In this document: in pieces, positions 7,769 to 17,114 of the stretch
Numbering within the stretch: the first letter of the stretch is position 1
Layout: each line of letters starts with the position of its first letter
Assembly (NCBI RefSeq): GCF_010470675.1
Contig: NZ_VOIQ01000009.1
Span: 124,001-188,000 of the forward strand
Direction: 5' to 3'
Source of the DNA: Desulfovibrio sp. JC010
Lineage (GTDB): Bacteria > Desulfobacterota > Desulfovibrionia > Desulfovibrionales > Desulfovibrionaceae
Length of the DNA stretch: 64,000 nucleotides
Translations under genes and position numbers: made by a program
Notes under the pieces: generated by a model
Database searches by the model: none
Seen by the model: only the letters and a program-made list of their open reading frames with translations
Told to the model about the DNA's origin: nothing

Positions 7769-8649
7769 TTGATTTAGCAGGTAAAAAGGCAATAATCCTC
7801 GGCGGACGCAACGGACTGCTCGGACAGGCACTAGCCCAAAAGCTTGAGCAGCAGGAGATAGTAACCATTCCCCTGTCCCGCTCCGACTTCGATCCACTGG
7901 ATGAAGACTCCCTGAGTGCATTTATGGAAAGGGAAGAGCCGGATTTCGTATTCAACACCGTGGCCTACACCATGGTCGATCAGGCCGAAGACGAGGAAAA
8001 CAAAGCCCACCTGCTGAACACCACCCTGCCCGCCACACTGGGCAGACTCTGCAAACAAAGCGGTGCCAAGCTGATTCATTACAGCACGGATTTTGTCTTT
8101 GACGGCAAAAAAGACTCTCCCTACACAGAAGAAGACCGGACCAATCCTAAATCCGTATACGGTGAAACCAAACTGGCCGGGGAAGAACGTATTATTGAAC
8201 TGAATTATGATGATTTTCTGATCATCCGCACTGCATGGCTCTTCGGCCCGCACAGAACAAATTTCGTTCATAAAATCGTGAACTTCGCCAAGGAACGTGA
8301 AAACCTGACCGTTGTCCATGACCAGAACGGCTCGCCGACCTACACCCCGGATCTAGCAGAGTACTCCATAGAACTGCTCAAACATGAAGCCAAAGGAATT
8401 TTCAATTTAGTCAACTCCGGCAAAGCAAGCTGGTGCGAACTGGCCACCGAGGCTGTGGACAGCTGCGCCATCAACTGCCGGGTCGACCCAGTCCCCACCT
8501 CCGCCTACCCCACCAAGGCCAAGAGACCGCCCTACTCTGTTCTGGACACTTCCAAGTTTACCGAGGTGACCGGGATAACCCCGCGCCCGTGGGTACAGGC
8601 TCTCAGGGACTACGTATACAACGACCAGAAAGACCATCAGGAAGATTAA
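7765..8649 (+). CDS. rfbD: dTDP-4-dehydrorhamnose reductase
   Basis: A 294-residue NAD(P)H enzyme making dTDP-L-rhamnose, the last step of the pathway begun by rfbB. It has a glycine-rich nucleotide motif GGRNGLLGQA near the N-terminus, STDFVFDGKK, and the YGETKLAGE catalytic Tyr-Lys motif at about residue 132. I chose GTG 7765, which overlaps the rfbB stop as GTGA and has GGAG seven bases upstream; an ATG 18 bases earlier lacks a good site. The neighbouring rfbB supports the assignment over other sugar reductases. Confidence 0.92.
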   Translation: MIDLAGKKAIILGGRNGLLGQALAQKLEQQEIVTIPLSRSDFDPLDEDSLSAFMEREEPDFVFNTVAYTMVDQAEDEENKAHLLNTTLPATLGRLCKQSGAKLIHYSTDFVFDGKKDSPYTEEDRTNPKSVYGETKLAGEERIIELNYDDFLIIRTAWLFGPHRTNFVHKIVNFAKERENLTVVHDQNGSPTYTPDLAEYSIELLKHEAKGIFNLVNSGKASWCELATEAVDSCAINCRVDPVPTSAYPTKAKRPPYSVLDTSKFTEVTGITPRPWVQALRDYVYNDQKDHQED

Positions 8650-8668
8650 TCTTCCCCAAAAAGGAAAA

Positions 8669-9643
8669 ATGAAAAAAATATCCCCTGAACTCGTGCGGGA
8701 TTCCATCCAGTCTGCCATGACCCTGTTCTGCATCTGGGTGGGATACCGCTTTTATCTTTTCTATGAATGGATGATCGGCAATTCTGATATTGCCGTAAGC
8801 AAACCCGGTGCGGTGGAAGGATTTCTGCCCATCAGCGCACTGCTTTCCCTGAAACAGCTTTTCGCTCAAGGTATATTTGATGAGGTACACCCGGCCGGGC
8901 TGACCATCTTCATAGCGGTTATGGTCATGAGCCTGATCGTGCGTAAAGGTTTCTGCGGCTATCTCTGCCCGGTGGGCTTTATCCACAACCTGCTGCACCG
9001 CTTGGGCCGCAAAACAGGAAAACAAATCACTATCAAAGGCAAGATAGAACTGGGGATGCTCATTCCCAAATACATACTGCTGGCCTTTTTTGCGAATATG
9101 GTTTTCTTCAAGATGAGCGCGCGCGAAGTAGACGCATTTATCCACTCGCCGTACAACTTCACCGCAGAAGCGCGGATGCTCCACTTCTTCACCGACATGA
9201 GCCTGACTGCAGCATTGGTTGTCGGGGCAATAATCGTGCTGGGCGTCTTCATCCCTTACTTCTGGTGCCGCTTCCTGTGTCCCTACGGAGCTCTGTTGGG
9301 CATCCTCTCCAAGGCTTCTCCCATTGCCATTAAACGTGATGAAGAAAAATGCATCAGTTGCGGAAAATGCAACAAAGCCTGCCCCGGCGGAATTGAAGTT
9401 GACACCAAAAAAACCATCAATTCCGCTGAATGCGTAGGCTGCACCCAGTGCATCAACGCATGCCCTGTGGACGGCTGCCTGAACGTCACTGACCGCCTTA
9501 GCCGGGTAAAACTGCCGTGGTATGTAATAGCCGCAGGTTCATTGATCATTCTGCTTGTCTATTATGCAGCAGCAAAATTCACCAACCACTGGGATTCCCC
9601 CTACCCGCTGGAAATGCTGCGCAAATATTATATGATGATGTAG
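8669..9643 (+). CDS. NapH/MauN-like membrane polyferredoxin
   Basis: A 324-residue inner-membrane iron-sulfur protein with about five hydrophobic segments. Two CxxxCP motifs at helix ends (CGYLCPVG near 97 and CRFLCPYG near 199) are typical of the NapH/NosR/RdxA group. Two [4Fe-4S] ferredoxin motifs follow, CISCGKCNKACPGG and CVGCTQCINACPVDGC. Such proteins pass electrons between quinol and periplasmic or cytoplasmic redox partners. It follows rfbD by 19 bases with its own AAGGA, and a terminator closes the transcript. No nitrate, nitrous-oxide or cytochrome oxidase genes are near, so its partner is unknown. Confidence 0.88.
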   Translation: MKKISPELVRDSIQSAMTLFCIWVGYRFYLFYEWMIGNSDIAVSKPGAVEGFLPISALLSLKQLFAQGIFDEVHPAGLTIFIAVMVMSLIVRKGFCGYLCPVGFIHNLLHRLGRKTGKQITIKGKIELGMLIPKYILLAFFANMVFFKMSAREVDAFIHSPYNFTAEARMLHFFTDMSLTAALVVGAIIVLGVFIPYFWCRFLCPYGALLGILSKASPIAIKRDEEKCISCGKCNKACPGGIEVDTKKTINSAECVGCTQCINACPVDGCLNVTDRLSRVKLPWYVIAAGSLIILLVYYAAAKFTNHWDSPYPLEMLRKYYMMM

Positions 9644-9664
9644 CAGCTAAAATTTATAGCAACT

Positions 9665-9716
9665 TAAAAAAACGGCATTTTCCCCCTTTACGGGCTGGAA
9701 GATGCCGTTTTTTGTG
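9665..9716 (+). terminator. Intrinsic terminator after the polyferredoxin gene
   Basis: AAAAACGGCATTTT pairs with AGATGCCGTTTTTT across a loop of about 16 bases. The T-tract lies on the + strand. It separates the polyferredoxin gene from the efflux pair. Confidence 0.75.
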
Positions 9717-9789
9717 TTCATGGTCATTTTTAAAAAATACGTTTATAATCAGGATCAAACCATCCCGCAGCCCTTTGAAGGAAACAACC

Positions 9790-10755
9790 ATGAACCGCAA
9801 GACTGTTTTCAAATTACTTTTCGCAGCCCTGTTTCTGCTCTTTATCTATTGGATCTCCACCTATTTCATGGCCTACACCGATGACGCCTATCTTGAAACG
9901 GATATCATCCGCACGGCCCCACGGGTACAGGGACATATTCAGGAAGTTGCCGTAAAGGACAATCAGCAGGTATTAAAAGGAAACTTACTGGCTGTCATCG
10001 ATCCTACCCCCTTCCAGATTGCCCTGAACAGCGCACAGGCAAAATTGGCCCAGACCAAAGCCAGACTTGATATGCAGCAGAAAAACCTGCTGGCCGCAGA
10101 TGCCGTTTTCAAAGAAACACAGGCTGCACTCACACTGGCTGAAAAAACGGAAAAACGGTTCCGCAAGCTGATAAAATCCAAGACCGTTTCCAGACAGGTT
10201 TACGACGAAAAGTTGGAAGAATACCGCAAAGCTATGGACAGGAACAAGGAAGCAGCATCGGAAGTTGATGAGGCAAAAGCGGCTGTACAGGCCCAGCAGC
10301 ATGAACTACGCCACGCTGAGTCCCAGTTGAATCTGGCCGAATATGAGATGGAACACACCAGACTCTATGCCCCGGTGAACGGATTCATCACCGCACTTAA
10401 AATCAAGCCCGGTGATTTCGCCAAAGTGGGCCAGCCCATCATGGCCGTGGTTTCAGATGAAGACTGGCGGGTTATCGCCAATTACCGGGAACAGCTGGTC
10501 CGCCATATTAAACCGGGCCAGCACGTAACCGTACATCTTGATAATTACCCGTGGAACCTTTTCTCAGGAAAAGTACAAGGAATTGCCCGGGGCGTTTCGC
10601 GCAATCCCATCACTGATAAACTTCTGCCCTATGTAGAACCGAAGACCAACTGGATCAGGCTTTCCCGCCGCTTTCCGGTACGCATAGAAATCGAAGTTCC
10701 GCACGGAACACGCTTACTGAGCGGTTCCGATGTCCGCACGCTGGTTATTTATTAA
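9790..10755 (+). CDS. HlyD/EmrA-type membrane fusion protein (AaeA-like)
   Basis: A 321-residue periplasmic adaptor anchored by one N-terminal helix (about residues 6-26). A biotinyl-lipoyl half motif follows (VQGHIQEVAVKDNQQVLKG). An alpha-helical coiled coil at about 75-165 is rich in Ala, Lys and Gln, and the second lipoyl half reads YAPVNGFITALKIKPGDFAK. A C-terminal beta domain completes it. ATG 9790 has AAGGA eight bases upstream. The FUSC-family gene follows almost directly, the arrangement of AaeA/AaeB efflux of aromatic acids. The substrate is inferred only from that pairing. Confidence 0.88.
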   Translation: MNRKTVFKLLFAALFLLFIYWISTYFMAYTDDAYLETDIIRTAPRVQGHIQEVAVKDNQQVLKGNLLAVIDPTPFQIALNSAQAKLAQTKARLDMQQKNLLAADAVFKETQAALTLAEKTEKRFRKLIKSKTVSRQVYDEKLEEYRKAMDRNKEAASEVDEAKAAVQAQQHELRHAESQLNLAEYEMEHTRLYAPVNGFITALKIKPGDFAKVGQPIMAVVSDEDWRVIANYREQLVRHIKPGQHVTVHLDNYPWNLFSGKVQGIARGVSRNPITDKLLPYVEPKTNWIRLSRRFPVRIEIEVPHGTRLLSGSDVRTLVIY

Positions 10756-10762
10756 GGATGAC

Positions 10763-11818
10763 ATGATGTACGCAGCCAGTGCCTTCGAAGAATTCAAACA
10801 GGGCCTTGCCCATGAATTGAGTCATTTCAGCAGGACTCAGGCCCGCTGTGCTCTGGGGGCAGCCACGGCCGCACTCTGCGCCGTACTCATCGCCAACTGG
10901 CTTAATCTGGAAAAGCCCTACTGGGCCGGAATTTCCGCGCTGGTAGTTTCCCGCTCAAGCTATGATGCCTCCCTCGTCAAAGGCATTCTGCGCATTATCG
11001 GGACAATCTGCGGCTGTGTGCTGGCCCTGATCCTGCTGGGAGCATTCATTGGTAATGTTTTTGCCATTCTGTGCATTATCTTTTTTACTTCCGTTGCAAC
11101 TGTTGTGGTCACGGAAATTCGGGGCAAGGACAGTTATGCATGGTCCATGTCCGGATTCATGATTGTGCTGCTCTCCATTGCCGGACTGGTAGTGCCGCAG
11201 AATATTTTCGATTTCGCATTCTTCCGCACTTTTGAAATCAGTCTCGGAACACTCATGGCTATTGTCATGAGTGCGGTCTTCGTTGGTTCGGAGCCGGATG
11301 AAAATATACCCGTGACGTCTCCATCCGCTAACAGTAAAATTTCCCCTGCACAGGAATCTGAACTGATCAAACAGGCTATCAGTCTGGCCTTGGCCATGGT
11401 TTCAGTGCCGCTGATCTGGAGATGGCTGGACCTGCCGGGAATCCTTCAAATCGGGGTAACTTCCCTGATTCTGCTCCAACCCTCCCCGGAGCTGACATGG
11501 CGCAAAGGTATTTTACGCATCAGCGGATGTGTAATCGGCGGGAGCATCGGCCTGCTCCTGCTGGGAACCACACCGGGCCACTACCTGATCACATGGGCGG
11601 CGTCATACTGGGTTTTGCTGTTAATTTTTTCCTATATCGACCACGGAGACCCTCGCTGCTCATATATGGGACTTCAAGGCGGCATAGCCCTCACTTTAAC
11701 CCTTGTGCAGGGACTGGGCCCCGGAACCGAACTTCAGCCGCCCATAACCCGGCTGTGCGGCATTCTTGCTGCACTAGTGCTCTGGAATATCATCCATGCC
11801 CTTTTAGAAAAAAATTAA
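10763..11818 (+). CDS. FUSC-family inner-membrane transporter (AaeB-like)
   Basis: A 351-residue membrane protein, shorter than E. coli AaeB (about 650). It has two sets of hydrophobic segments separated by a hydrophilic stretch (about 180-200). The N-terminal part has ANWLNLEKPYWAGISALVV, a typical FUSC start in which transmembrane helices follow a Trp-Ala-x-Ile pattern, and this is echoed in the second half (GVTSLILLQPSPELTWRKG). The start is one of two adjacent ATGs; 10763 follows AAGGAT. It is coupled to the adaptor gene and probably forms an efflux pair with it. Confidence 0.82.
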   Translation: MMYAASAFEEFKQGLAHELSHFSRTQARCALGAATAALCAVLIANWLNLEKPYWAGISALVVSRSSYDASLVKGILRIIGTICGCVLALILLGAFIGNVFAILCIIFFTSVATVVVTEIRGKDSYAWSMSGFMIVLLSIAGLVVPQNIFDFAFFRTFEISLGTLMAIVMSAVFVGSEPDENIPVTSPSANSKISPAQESELIKQAISLALAMVSVPLIWRWLDLPGILQIGVTSLILLQPSPELTWRKGILRISGCVIGGSIGLLLLGTTPGHYLITWAASYWVLLLIFSYIDHGDPRCSYMGLQGGIALTLTLVQGLGPGTELQPPITRLCGILAALVLWNIIHALLEKN

Positions 11819-11868
11819 GACGTAAAAACAACAACCTTGTGTCTACTGAAAAACAGCCCTTCATATTA

Positions 11869-12804
11869 TCAGTACCAGATCTGCTGAATTTCCTGCTTAA
11901 AATGGGTAAGAAAAATCTGTTCTGTCAGGCTGGGAACTTTAGTTTTAAACTGCACTAAAGAAATACGATTTATAGTAGATTTTTTCGGTGCAGGAATAGA
12001 AATGATCCTGCCCTCTTTAAGTTGTCCTCGAACAAGATGGGATGCGGTGATGCTGAGTCCCAAATGGCTCTCAATGCCCTCCATCACTGTTTGAAAACTA
12101 TCAGTTTCCAGCACAACATTAAGCTTGGAAACAGCCTTGCCGAAATGGTAACTGAACCAATTTGTAACTGCCAGAGCGTCAAGATGGCAGGAGATAAAAT
12201 CCTGTCTGACAAGATTTTCCAACGAATAGTCACCACACAATCTTTCTTCACAATACTCTTTAGATCCGGCCAGAATAAGCTCTTCGTCAATCACCTTTTC
12301 GAATCTGTATTGCTTCAAATTATCCAACGGCATGCGCTGAACCAGATATTCATCAATGATTGCGATATCAAGTTGGCCTTTATCAAGCATGGAAAAAATT
12401 CGATTTGCATCACCAAGCCATAACTTAAAGCTCACTTTTGGATATATGCGACGAAATGCCGCAAAGTTTTTTGGCAGATAAGCTTTACCGAATCCATGAG
12501 GAGAACCAACTCTGAGTTCACCTGAAGGAATTTCTTTGGACTGCGCTATAGTCCGCAAACCAAGTTCCAACTCATGAAAAAAAGGCTTTAAAATTGATAA
12601 TAATCTCTGCGCGTCAGAGGTCGGAATCAACCGTTTGTGCAGACGGGTAAAAAGAAGAGTTTCAAGCTCCGTTTCAAGCTTCTTTAACTGCTGGCTTACC
12701 GCAGACTGGGTTATATTCAATTCCTCTGCAGCCTTGGCTACACTCTGTTTGGTAAAAACATAATAGAAAACCTTAAGTCGATTTAAATCGGGATGACTTA
12801 GCAA
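11869..12804 (-). CDS. LysR-family transcriptional regulator
   Basis: A 311-residue DNA-binding regulator. The N-terminal winged helix-turn-helix is clear (residues 6-62: LNRLKVFYYVFTKQSVAKAA, ITQSAVSQQLKKLE), followed by a linker helix and a periplasmic-binding-protein-like effector domain. It is divergent from the LysE-type exporter gene at 12903 with a 98-base gap, the usual ArgP/LysG-LysE arrangement, so it probably controls that exporter in response to an amino acid. Its base composition looks more AT-rich than its neighbours. Confidence 0.9.
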   Translation of the reverse strand: MLSHPDLNRLKVFYYVFTKQSVAKAAEELNITQSAVSQQLKKLETELETLLFTRLHKRLIPTSDAQRLLSILKPFFHELELGLRTIAQSKEIPSGELRVGSPHGFGKAYLPKNFAAFRRIYPKVSFKLWLGDANRIFSMLDKGQLDIAIIDEYLVQRMPLDNLKQYRFEKVIDEELILAGSKEYCEERLCGDYSLENLVRQDFISCHLDALAVTNWFSYHFGKAVSKLNVVLETDSFQTVMEGIESHLGLSITASHLVRGQLKEGRIISIPAPKKSTINRISLVQFKTKVPSLTEQIFLTHFKQEIQQIWY

Positions 12805-12902
12805 AACTAATCCTATAGCTTAAATGTTTTAATTTTACTAAAGCAATGCCGCACGATATTGTCAACACCTACATCAAATATTAAACCCACCCGGAGCAAT
12901 CA

Positions 12903-13493
12903 GTGCCAGCTTTAGAAATCACTATATTTGCTTTTGCAACATGCGCCACACCCGGCCCTGTAAATATCGTTGCAAGTTTACTAGGATCTCAAAACGGGAT
13001 AAAAGTTAGTATCCCCTTTGTGTTAGGAGCAACTCTAGGATTGTCATTTGTCATACTTGTAGCAAGTTTCGGTGTAAGCCAAATCTTAAAAACCAACGAA
13101 ACTCTGGCAAATGGTCTTACATTAATCGGTTCCATCTATCTCCTGTATCTTGCTTTTTTGATGTCCCAAAAAAACTCAACAATAGAAATAGATTCAGAAA
13201 CAAATCAAACAGCAGGATTCTATCAAGGTGCAATCCTGCAACTCCTCAATCCCAAAGCATGGCTGGTTTCCATGTCCGGCTTGGCGATGTATCTAAACGC
13301 ATCTGAAAACTCAATGCTAACATTTTATATCCTGATGTTTTTCATCGCCTGCTTTTTCTCCGTATTTATTTGGGTCTGCCTTGGCAGTCTTATCGCGACA
13401 AAACTCAAAAGCACCCATCTGACAATCTTTAACCGATCCATGGCAGCATTATTGATAATTTTGGTCTTCTGCAATCTTAGCAATATGCTTTAA
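12903..13493 (+). CDS. LysE/RhtB-family amino-acid exporter
   Basis: A 196-residue inner-membrane protein with about six helices. The family mark TPGPVNI is at residues 16-22, and an NPKAWLVSM motif lies near 118. It exports amino acids or related metabolites. The start is a GTG with GGAG upstream. It is divergent from a LysR regulator, and a symmetrical hairpin behind it also serves the converging aldehyde oxidoreductase gene. Composition is clearly more AT-rich than the flanking genes, suggesting that the pair arrived by transfer. The exact substrate cannot be read from the sequence. Confidence 0.88.
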   Translation: MPALEITIFAFATCATPGPVNIVASLLGSQNGIKVSIPFVLGATLGLSFVILVASFGVSQILKTNETLANGLTLIGSIYLLYLAFLMSQKNSTIEIDSETNQTAGFYQGAILQLLNPKAWLVSMSGLAMYLNASENSMLTFYILMFFIACFFSVFIWVCLGSLIATKLKSTHLTIFNRSMAALLIILVFCNLSNML

Positions 13494-13500
13494 AAAAATT

Positions 13501-13530
13501 AAGCCCGGCTGAGAAATCTCAACCGGGCTT
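13501..13530. terminator. Bidirectional terminator
   Basis: AAGCCCGG pairs with CCGGGCTT around an inner TGAGA/TCTCA stem. T-rich and A-rich flanks on either side let it end both the LysE gene and the converging aldehyde oxidoreductase gene. Confidence 0.8.
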
Positions 13531-13553
13531 AACTCATTTTATTTTAAGCGACT

Positions 13554-15281
13554 TTAGACTTTAGCAGCCTGAAGTTCTTCGACAGTGTATTCCCATACGG
13601 TGTCGTGAGGCTCAAGTTTTTCTTCAGCGAAGAAACGGGGCAGCTGGTCGTCAGCTTTGGTGAAACCTGCTTTACGGTTGAACTCAAGCTCATCCTTAAG
13701 GGTGTTCACGCCAAGTGCGATGAAGTCATCAGCGGTGAATTCGATACCGTGTGTTGCGGCAACGAGGTCACACATGCACTGTACTGCATCTTCAGTATCC
13801 AGAACCGCGAAAGCTACGAACAGGCAGAGGCCGAGACCATCGATGGTTGCGGTAGCAATCTGGAGGTTCTTGGAAAGTTCGATCTGACCTTCCTTGGAAA
13901 GAGGATCAACATCACCACCAACCTTGAGGATGTTGGTAGCTACTGCGTAACCGGCAGTGTGGTCACCGCCCATGGGGGTGGTTGCGTAGGTAACGCCGAC
14001 ACCCTTAACGGAACGGGGATCGTATGCGGGCAGCCCCTGCCCCTTAACGGTGGGAATGCGGTCTACGCCGAAAGCCTGACCTGCGAAGTCTGCACCGTTA
14101 CCGATGATGCGGCCCATGGCATCGGAAGAACCGATTTTCTTGAGCAGCTCGATACCTGCTTTACCGTCGCCCCAGTTGAGGACGCCGCCGTCCATTGCAA
14201 CAGCCATAGTACAACCCATTTCAATGGTGTCGATACCTTTTTCGTCGCAGATACGGTCCATGGTTGCGATATCGTCGATGTCTTTGATCAGGCAGTTTGC
14301 GCCGAAGCCCCAAACAGTTTCGTACTCAAAACCGGAGGTCAGGTAGTTGCCGTCTTTATCGTTGTAACGCTGGGAGCATTGGATAACGCAACCGGTGTGG
14401 CAACCTTCTTTGGTCTTACCACCGCGTGATTCAATAACTTCAGCAATCTTTTCACCGGAGATTTCTGCTGCATCGTCGAAACGACCGTAGCGGAAGTTTT
14501 TGGTGGGCAGCGCGCCTGCTTCGTTAATGATGTTAACGAGAATGGCGGTACCGAATGCGGGCAGACCTTCGCTGGTTACGGGGTGCCCCATGAGGATTTC
14601 GAGCCAACGCTTACGGGCAACCTTAAACGCTTCTTCATTAACAGGCTTAATGCGGCCCTTTGCATCAGGATCAAGAACAACAGCCTTGACCTTTTTGGAG
14701 CCCATAACCGCACCCATGCCGCCACGACCGGCGGAACGTGCGGGATTCAGATGCGGATCGGAAAACTGGATGGTGGATGCTGCGAGACACTGTTCGCCGG
14801 CAGGGCCTGCCAGAGCGGTAACAGCTTTGTCGCCGTACATTTTTTTAAGCTCTTCGTGTGCGGGATAGTTATCCATGCCCACGATAGGAGTAGCGTCTTT
14901 GAATTCTACACGGTCGGCATAAATTTCAACGATGGAGAAAGGTGCGTCCATTTCAGGTTTGTCTTCAAAGACAACAGCCAGAATGTCCATGCGGGGCAGT
15001 GCCTGTGCGAACTGTCCGCCGGAGTTACTTTCTTTGATACCGCCGGTCAGGGGAGACTTGGCACCGCAGGAGAGTCTGCCGGAGTTTGCAGCACCGGAAC
15101 CTGCGAGGATACCTGCAGCCCAAACGAGCTTGTTCTCTGCGGAAAGAGGATGACAATCACCGGGAACTTCGTTGTTTACGACTTTGGAAGTCAGGGCGCG
15201 TCCACCGAGACCAGCGTAATCACCGAGTTCTTCAAACTTGAACTCTTTGGTACGGGTATTAATTCTAAGAATTCTGGGCAT
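13554..15281 (-). CDS. aor: Tungsten-type aldehyde:ferredoxin oxidoreductase
   Basis: A 575-residue cytoplasmic enzyme that oxidises aldehydes to acids with ferredoxin, using a tungsto-bispterin cofactor and one [4Fe-4S] cluster. The N-terminal pterin-binding domain has LGGRALTSKVV and SGRLSCGAKSPLTGGIKESN. Cluster cysteines are CHTGCVIQC at about 290 and the later Cys in GLGLCLF at about 500. Length fits the family (about 600). I chose the ATG at 15281, which has AGGTGG five bases upstream; a GTG nine bases earlier overlaps that site. The gene stands alone, and a MoaD-like partner, sometimes adjacent, is absent here. Confidence 0.94.
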   Translation of the reverse strand: MPRILRINTRTKEFKFEELGDYAGLGGRALTSKVVNNEVPGDCHPLSAENKLVWAAGILAGSGAANSGRLSCGAKSPLTGGIKESNSGGQFAQALPRMDILAVVFEDKPEMDAPFSIVEIYADRVEFKDATPIVGMDNYPAHEELKKMYGDKAVTALAGPAGEQCLAASTIQFSDPHLNPARSAGRGGMGAVMGSKKVKAVVLDPDAKGRIKPVNEEAFKVARKRWLEILMGHPVTSEGLPAFGTAILVNIINEAGALPTKNFRYGRFDDAAEISGEKIAEVIESRGGKTKEGCHTGCVIQCSQRYNDKDGNYLTSGFEYETVWGFGANCLIKDIDDIATMDRICDEKGIDTIEMGCTMAVAMDGGVLNWGDGKAGIELLKKIGSSDAMGRIIGNGADFAGQAFGVDRIPTVKGQGLPAYDPRSVKGVGVTYATTPMGGDHTAGYAVATNILKVGGDVDPLSKEGQIELSKNLQIATATIDGLGLCLFVAFAVLDTEDAVQCMCDLVAATHGIEFTADDFIALGVNTLKDELEFNRKAGFTKADDQLPRFFAEEKLEPHDTVWEYTVEELQAAKV

Positions 15282-15634
15282 AATAACCACCTATAAATTT
15301 TGAAAAATTAGTAAAACCAACCTTCGTTCTTAAATAAAGCATTTCCGTTAATAAGTGGGTCAATTATATACCTGCAGTCATTATTGTCAAAGATTTTAAA
15401 TTATATCCCCCTAAGCACATAATTTTTAATTATATCTTTTTTGGCATATTTAGTTTTTTTGTTGCAAAACAGCACCACCAACTACGAATACTACATAAGA
15501 CACTAAACACAACACCCCTAACACTGCATTCAAAAATCATCATATAACAAAAAATACATAGCAACATATCACTCAAAATAAAAAATACATTTTTCAGGAA
15601 CAATTGACGAAAAGTCCTTCTTAGGAATATTTTT
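15282..15634. other. AT-rich divergent intergenic region
   Basis: A 353-base, very AT-rich gap between the divergent aldehyde oxidoreductase gene and the membrane protein gene. It must hold both promoters. I see no gene, no known riboswitch and no clean sigma-70 or sigma-54 box, only long runs of A and T. Confidence 0.5.
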
Positions 15635-16894
15635 GTGAGTATGAAAGAAACAAAACCAAGCATGGAAACCAGAATTCGTGAAGCGACGGGGCAACCGGAA
15701 AAACTCGAAGAAATATACCGCGATGACCCCGGTAAATTTCAAAGTCTTTACTGCGAGGCGTTCTCTGACAATAAAGATTCTGTTTTATTTCGGGCATGGC
15801 AGGCAAGGCTGGATTATTCCACAGTAAAAACCAGGACTCTTTCCAATTCGGACCTGCTGATAATGCTCGTGATCTGCCTTTGCGCCGGAAGCATACTCAA
15901 AATCCCCGACCATACAGCTATTAATTATGATGATTATTTAGGCTGGATGATCTCGCTTGTCCCGCTCTCGGCAATGTTCATGTTCACTATGCATATGCGC
16001 GGCTGGCCCCGGATGCGAACCTTGATCGGTGCGGCAATCAGCACTTTCATGGCCGTGGCCATTCTGCTGCTGCCCAAAGAATGGCCTGATGTTTACACAC
16101 TTACCTGCCTTAACCTGCCGTTTCTGCTCTGGTCTTTATACGGACTGAGCCGCCTTGGAGATGATTGGCGATCAAGTAAAGGGCGTATCGAATTTCTACG
16201 TTTCAGCGGTGAATTTATCATCCATTCCGGGCTGTTCTTTCTCGGCGGGGGAATTCTGTTGCTGCTGACGTTCGGTCTATTTGATCTCCTGAATGTTCCC
16301 ACCAGCTGGATACTTGAATATCCGGGAGTGTACGGACTGGCTTCAATTCCTCTTGTTGCTGCATGGGCAACCGACACCTACTCTGCAGCCCGCAAACTGG
16401 TCCCCCTGCTGGCCCGAATATTCTCACCGCTGCTGCTGGTGCTTATTTTCAGCTACATGGGTGCCATGGCTTTGAATGCTAATGAACTTTTTCAAGACCG
16501 ATCCACCCTGCTCACCTACAATATCCTGCTGCTGACAGTTCTTGCCACCGCAATTTTCACCCTCACCGGACGGGGTGAAAAGGAATCCGGAAAGCTCGCT
16601 ACCGCCGTAATCAGCCTCATGGTTGCCGGAACTATTTTTCTTGATCTGGTAGGAATCAGTGCCATCGGCTGGCGGATCTTTGAATACGGTATCACCGCAA
16701 ACCGGTTGACCGTGCTCGGTTCCAATCTGGTGGTCTTCGGCAATTTGACCGTTATGGGCATCGGCTACCTGAATTATCACAAGGGCAGCGGAACACTGGG
16801 TGATATAGAAAGCGCGCTTGGAAAATACCTTCCTGCCTATCTGATCTGGACCGGATTTTCTGTCTTAATTCTACCATGGATGTTCAGATACTAA
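15635..16894 (+). CDS. Polytopic membrane protein, DUF4153-like
   Basis: A 419-residue integral membrane protein with a soluble N-terminal 60 residues (acidic, with ETRIREATGQPEKLEE) and about ten hydrophobic segments. The pattern, including GLARLGDDW-like LSRLGDDWR and the late LTGRGEKESGKLAT loop, resembles the DUF4153 family, but I hold that only loosely. The start is GTG 15635, eight bases behind AGGA; an ATG two codons later is too far from it. It is alone in its transcript, followed by a hairpin element. The function is unknown. Confidence 0.7.
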   Translation: MSMKETKPSMETRIREATGQPEKLEEIYRDDPGKFQSLYCEAFSDNKDSVLFRAWQARLDYSTVKTRTLSNSDLLIMLVICLCAGSILKIPDHTAINYDDYLGWMISLVPLSAMFMFTMHMRGWPRMRTLIGAAISTFMAVAILLLPKEWPDVYTLTCLNLPFLLWSLYGLSRLGDDWRSSKGRIEFLRFSGEFIIHSGLFFLGGGILLLLTFGLFDLLNVPTSWILEYPGVYGLASIPLVAAWATDTYSAARKLVPLLARIFSPLLLVLIFSYMGAMALNANELFQDRSTLLTYNILLLTVLATAIFTLTGRGEKESGKLATAVISLMVAGTIFLDLVGISAIGWRIFEYGITANRLTVLGSNLVVFGNLTVMGIGYLNYHKGSGTLGDIESALGKYLPAYLIWTGFSVLILPWMFRY

Positions 16895-16900
16895 CTCATC

Positions 16901-17040
16901 GGCGAAGCCGTAATAAAAGGTTTTGGGATTCTTGCTTTAGCTCTTAGGCGAGCGGTCTTTCCGCGAGTCTTAGAGATAAAGACAGTGGAACAAACCCTTT
17001 TGCAAAAGGGTTTAAGGCCCCCGGCAGGGCCCCCGGAGGC
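16901..17040 (-). repeat. Dispersed intergenic hairpin element (reverse) with an inserted second hairpin
   Basis: Starts with GGCGAAGCCG and ends with GGGCCCCCGGAGGC. It contains the AAACCCTTTTGCAAAAGGGT hairpin at about 16992-17014. About 60 extra bases (near 16932-16985) between TTTTGGGATTC and this hairpin can fold into a long imperfect stem of their own. It lies between the ends of two converging genes. Confidence 0.75.
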
Positions 17041-17114
17041 ATCTTTAAAACAAAAAAAAGCGGGAACGACCTGAGCCGTTCCCGCTTTGAATAAGCCTTG
17101 GAAGAAAACCGAAG

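Noticed and set aside
12478-12496. TTGGCAGATAAGCTTT as a sigma-54 promoter
   Set aside because: GG to GC spacing is short and it lies within the LysR coding sequence.
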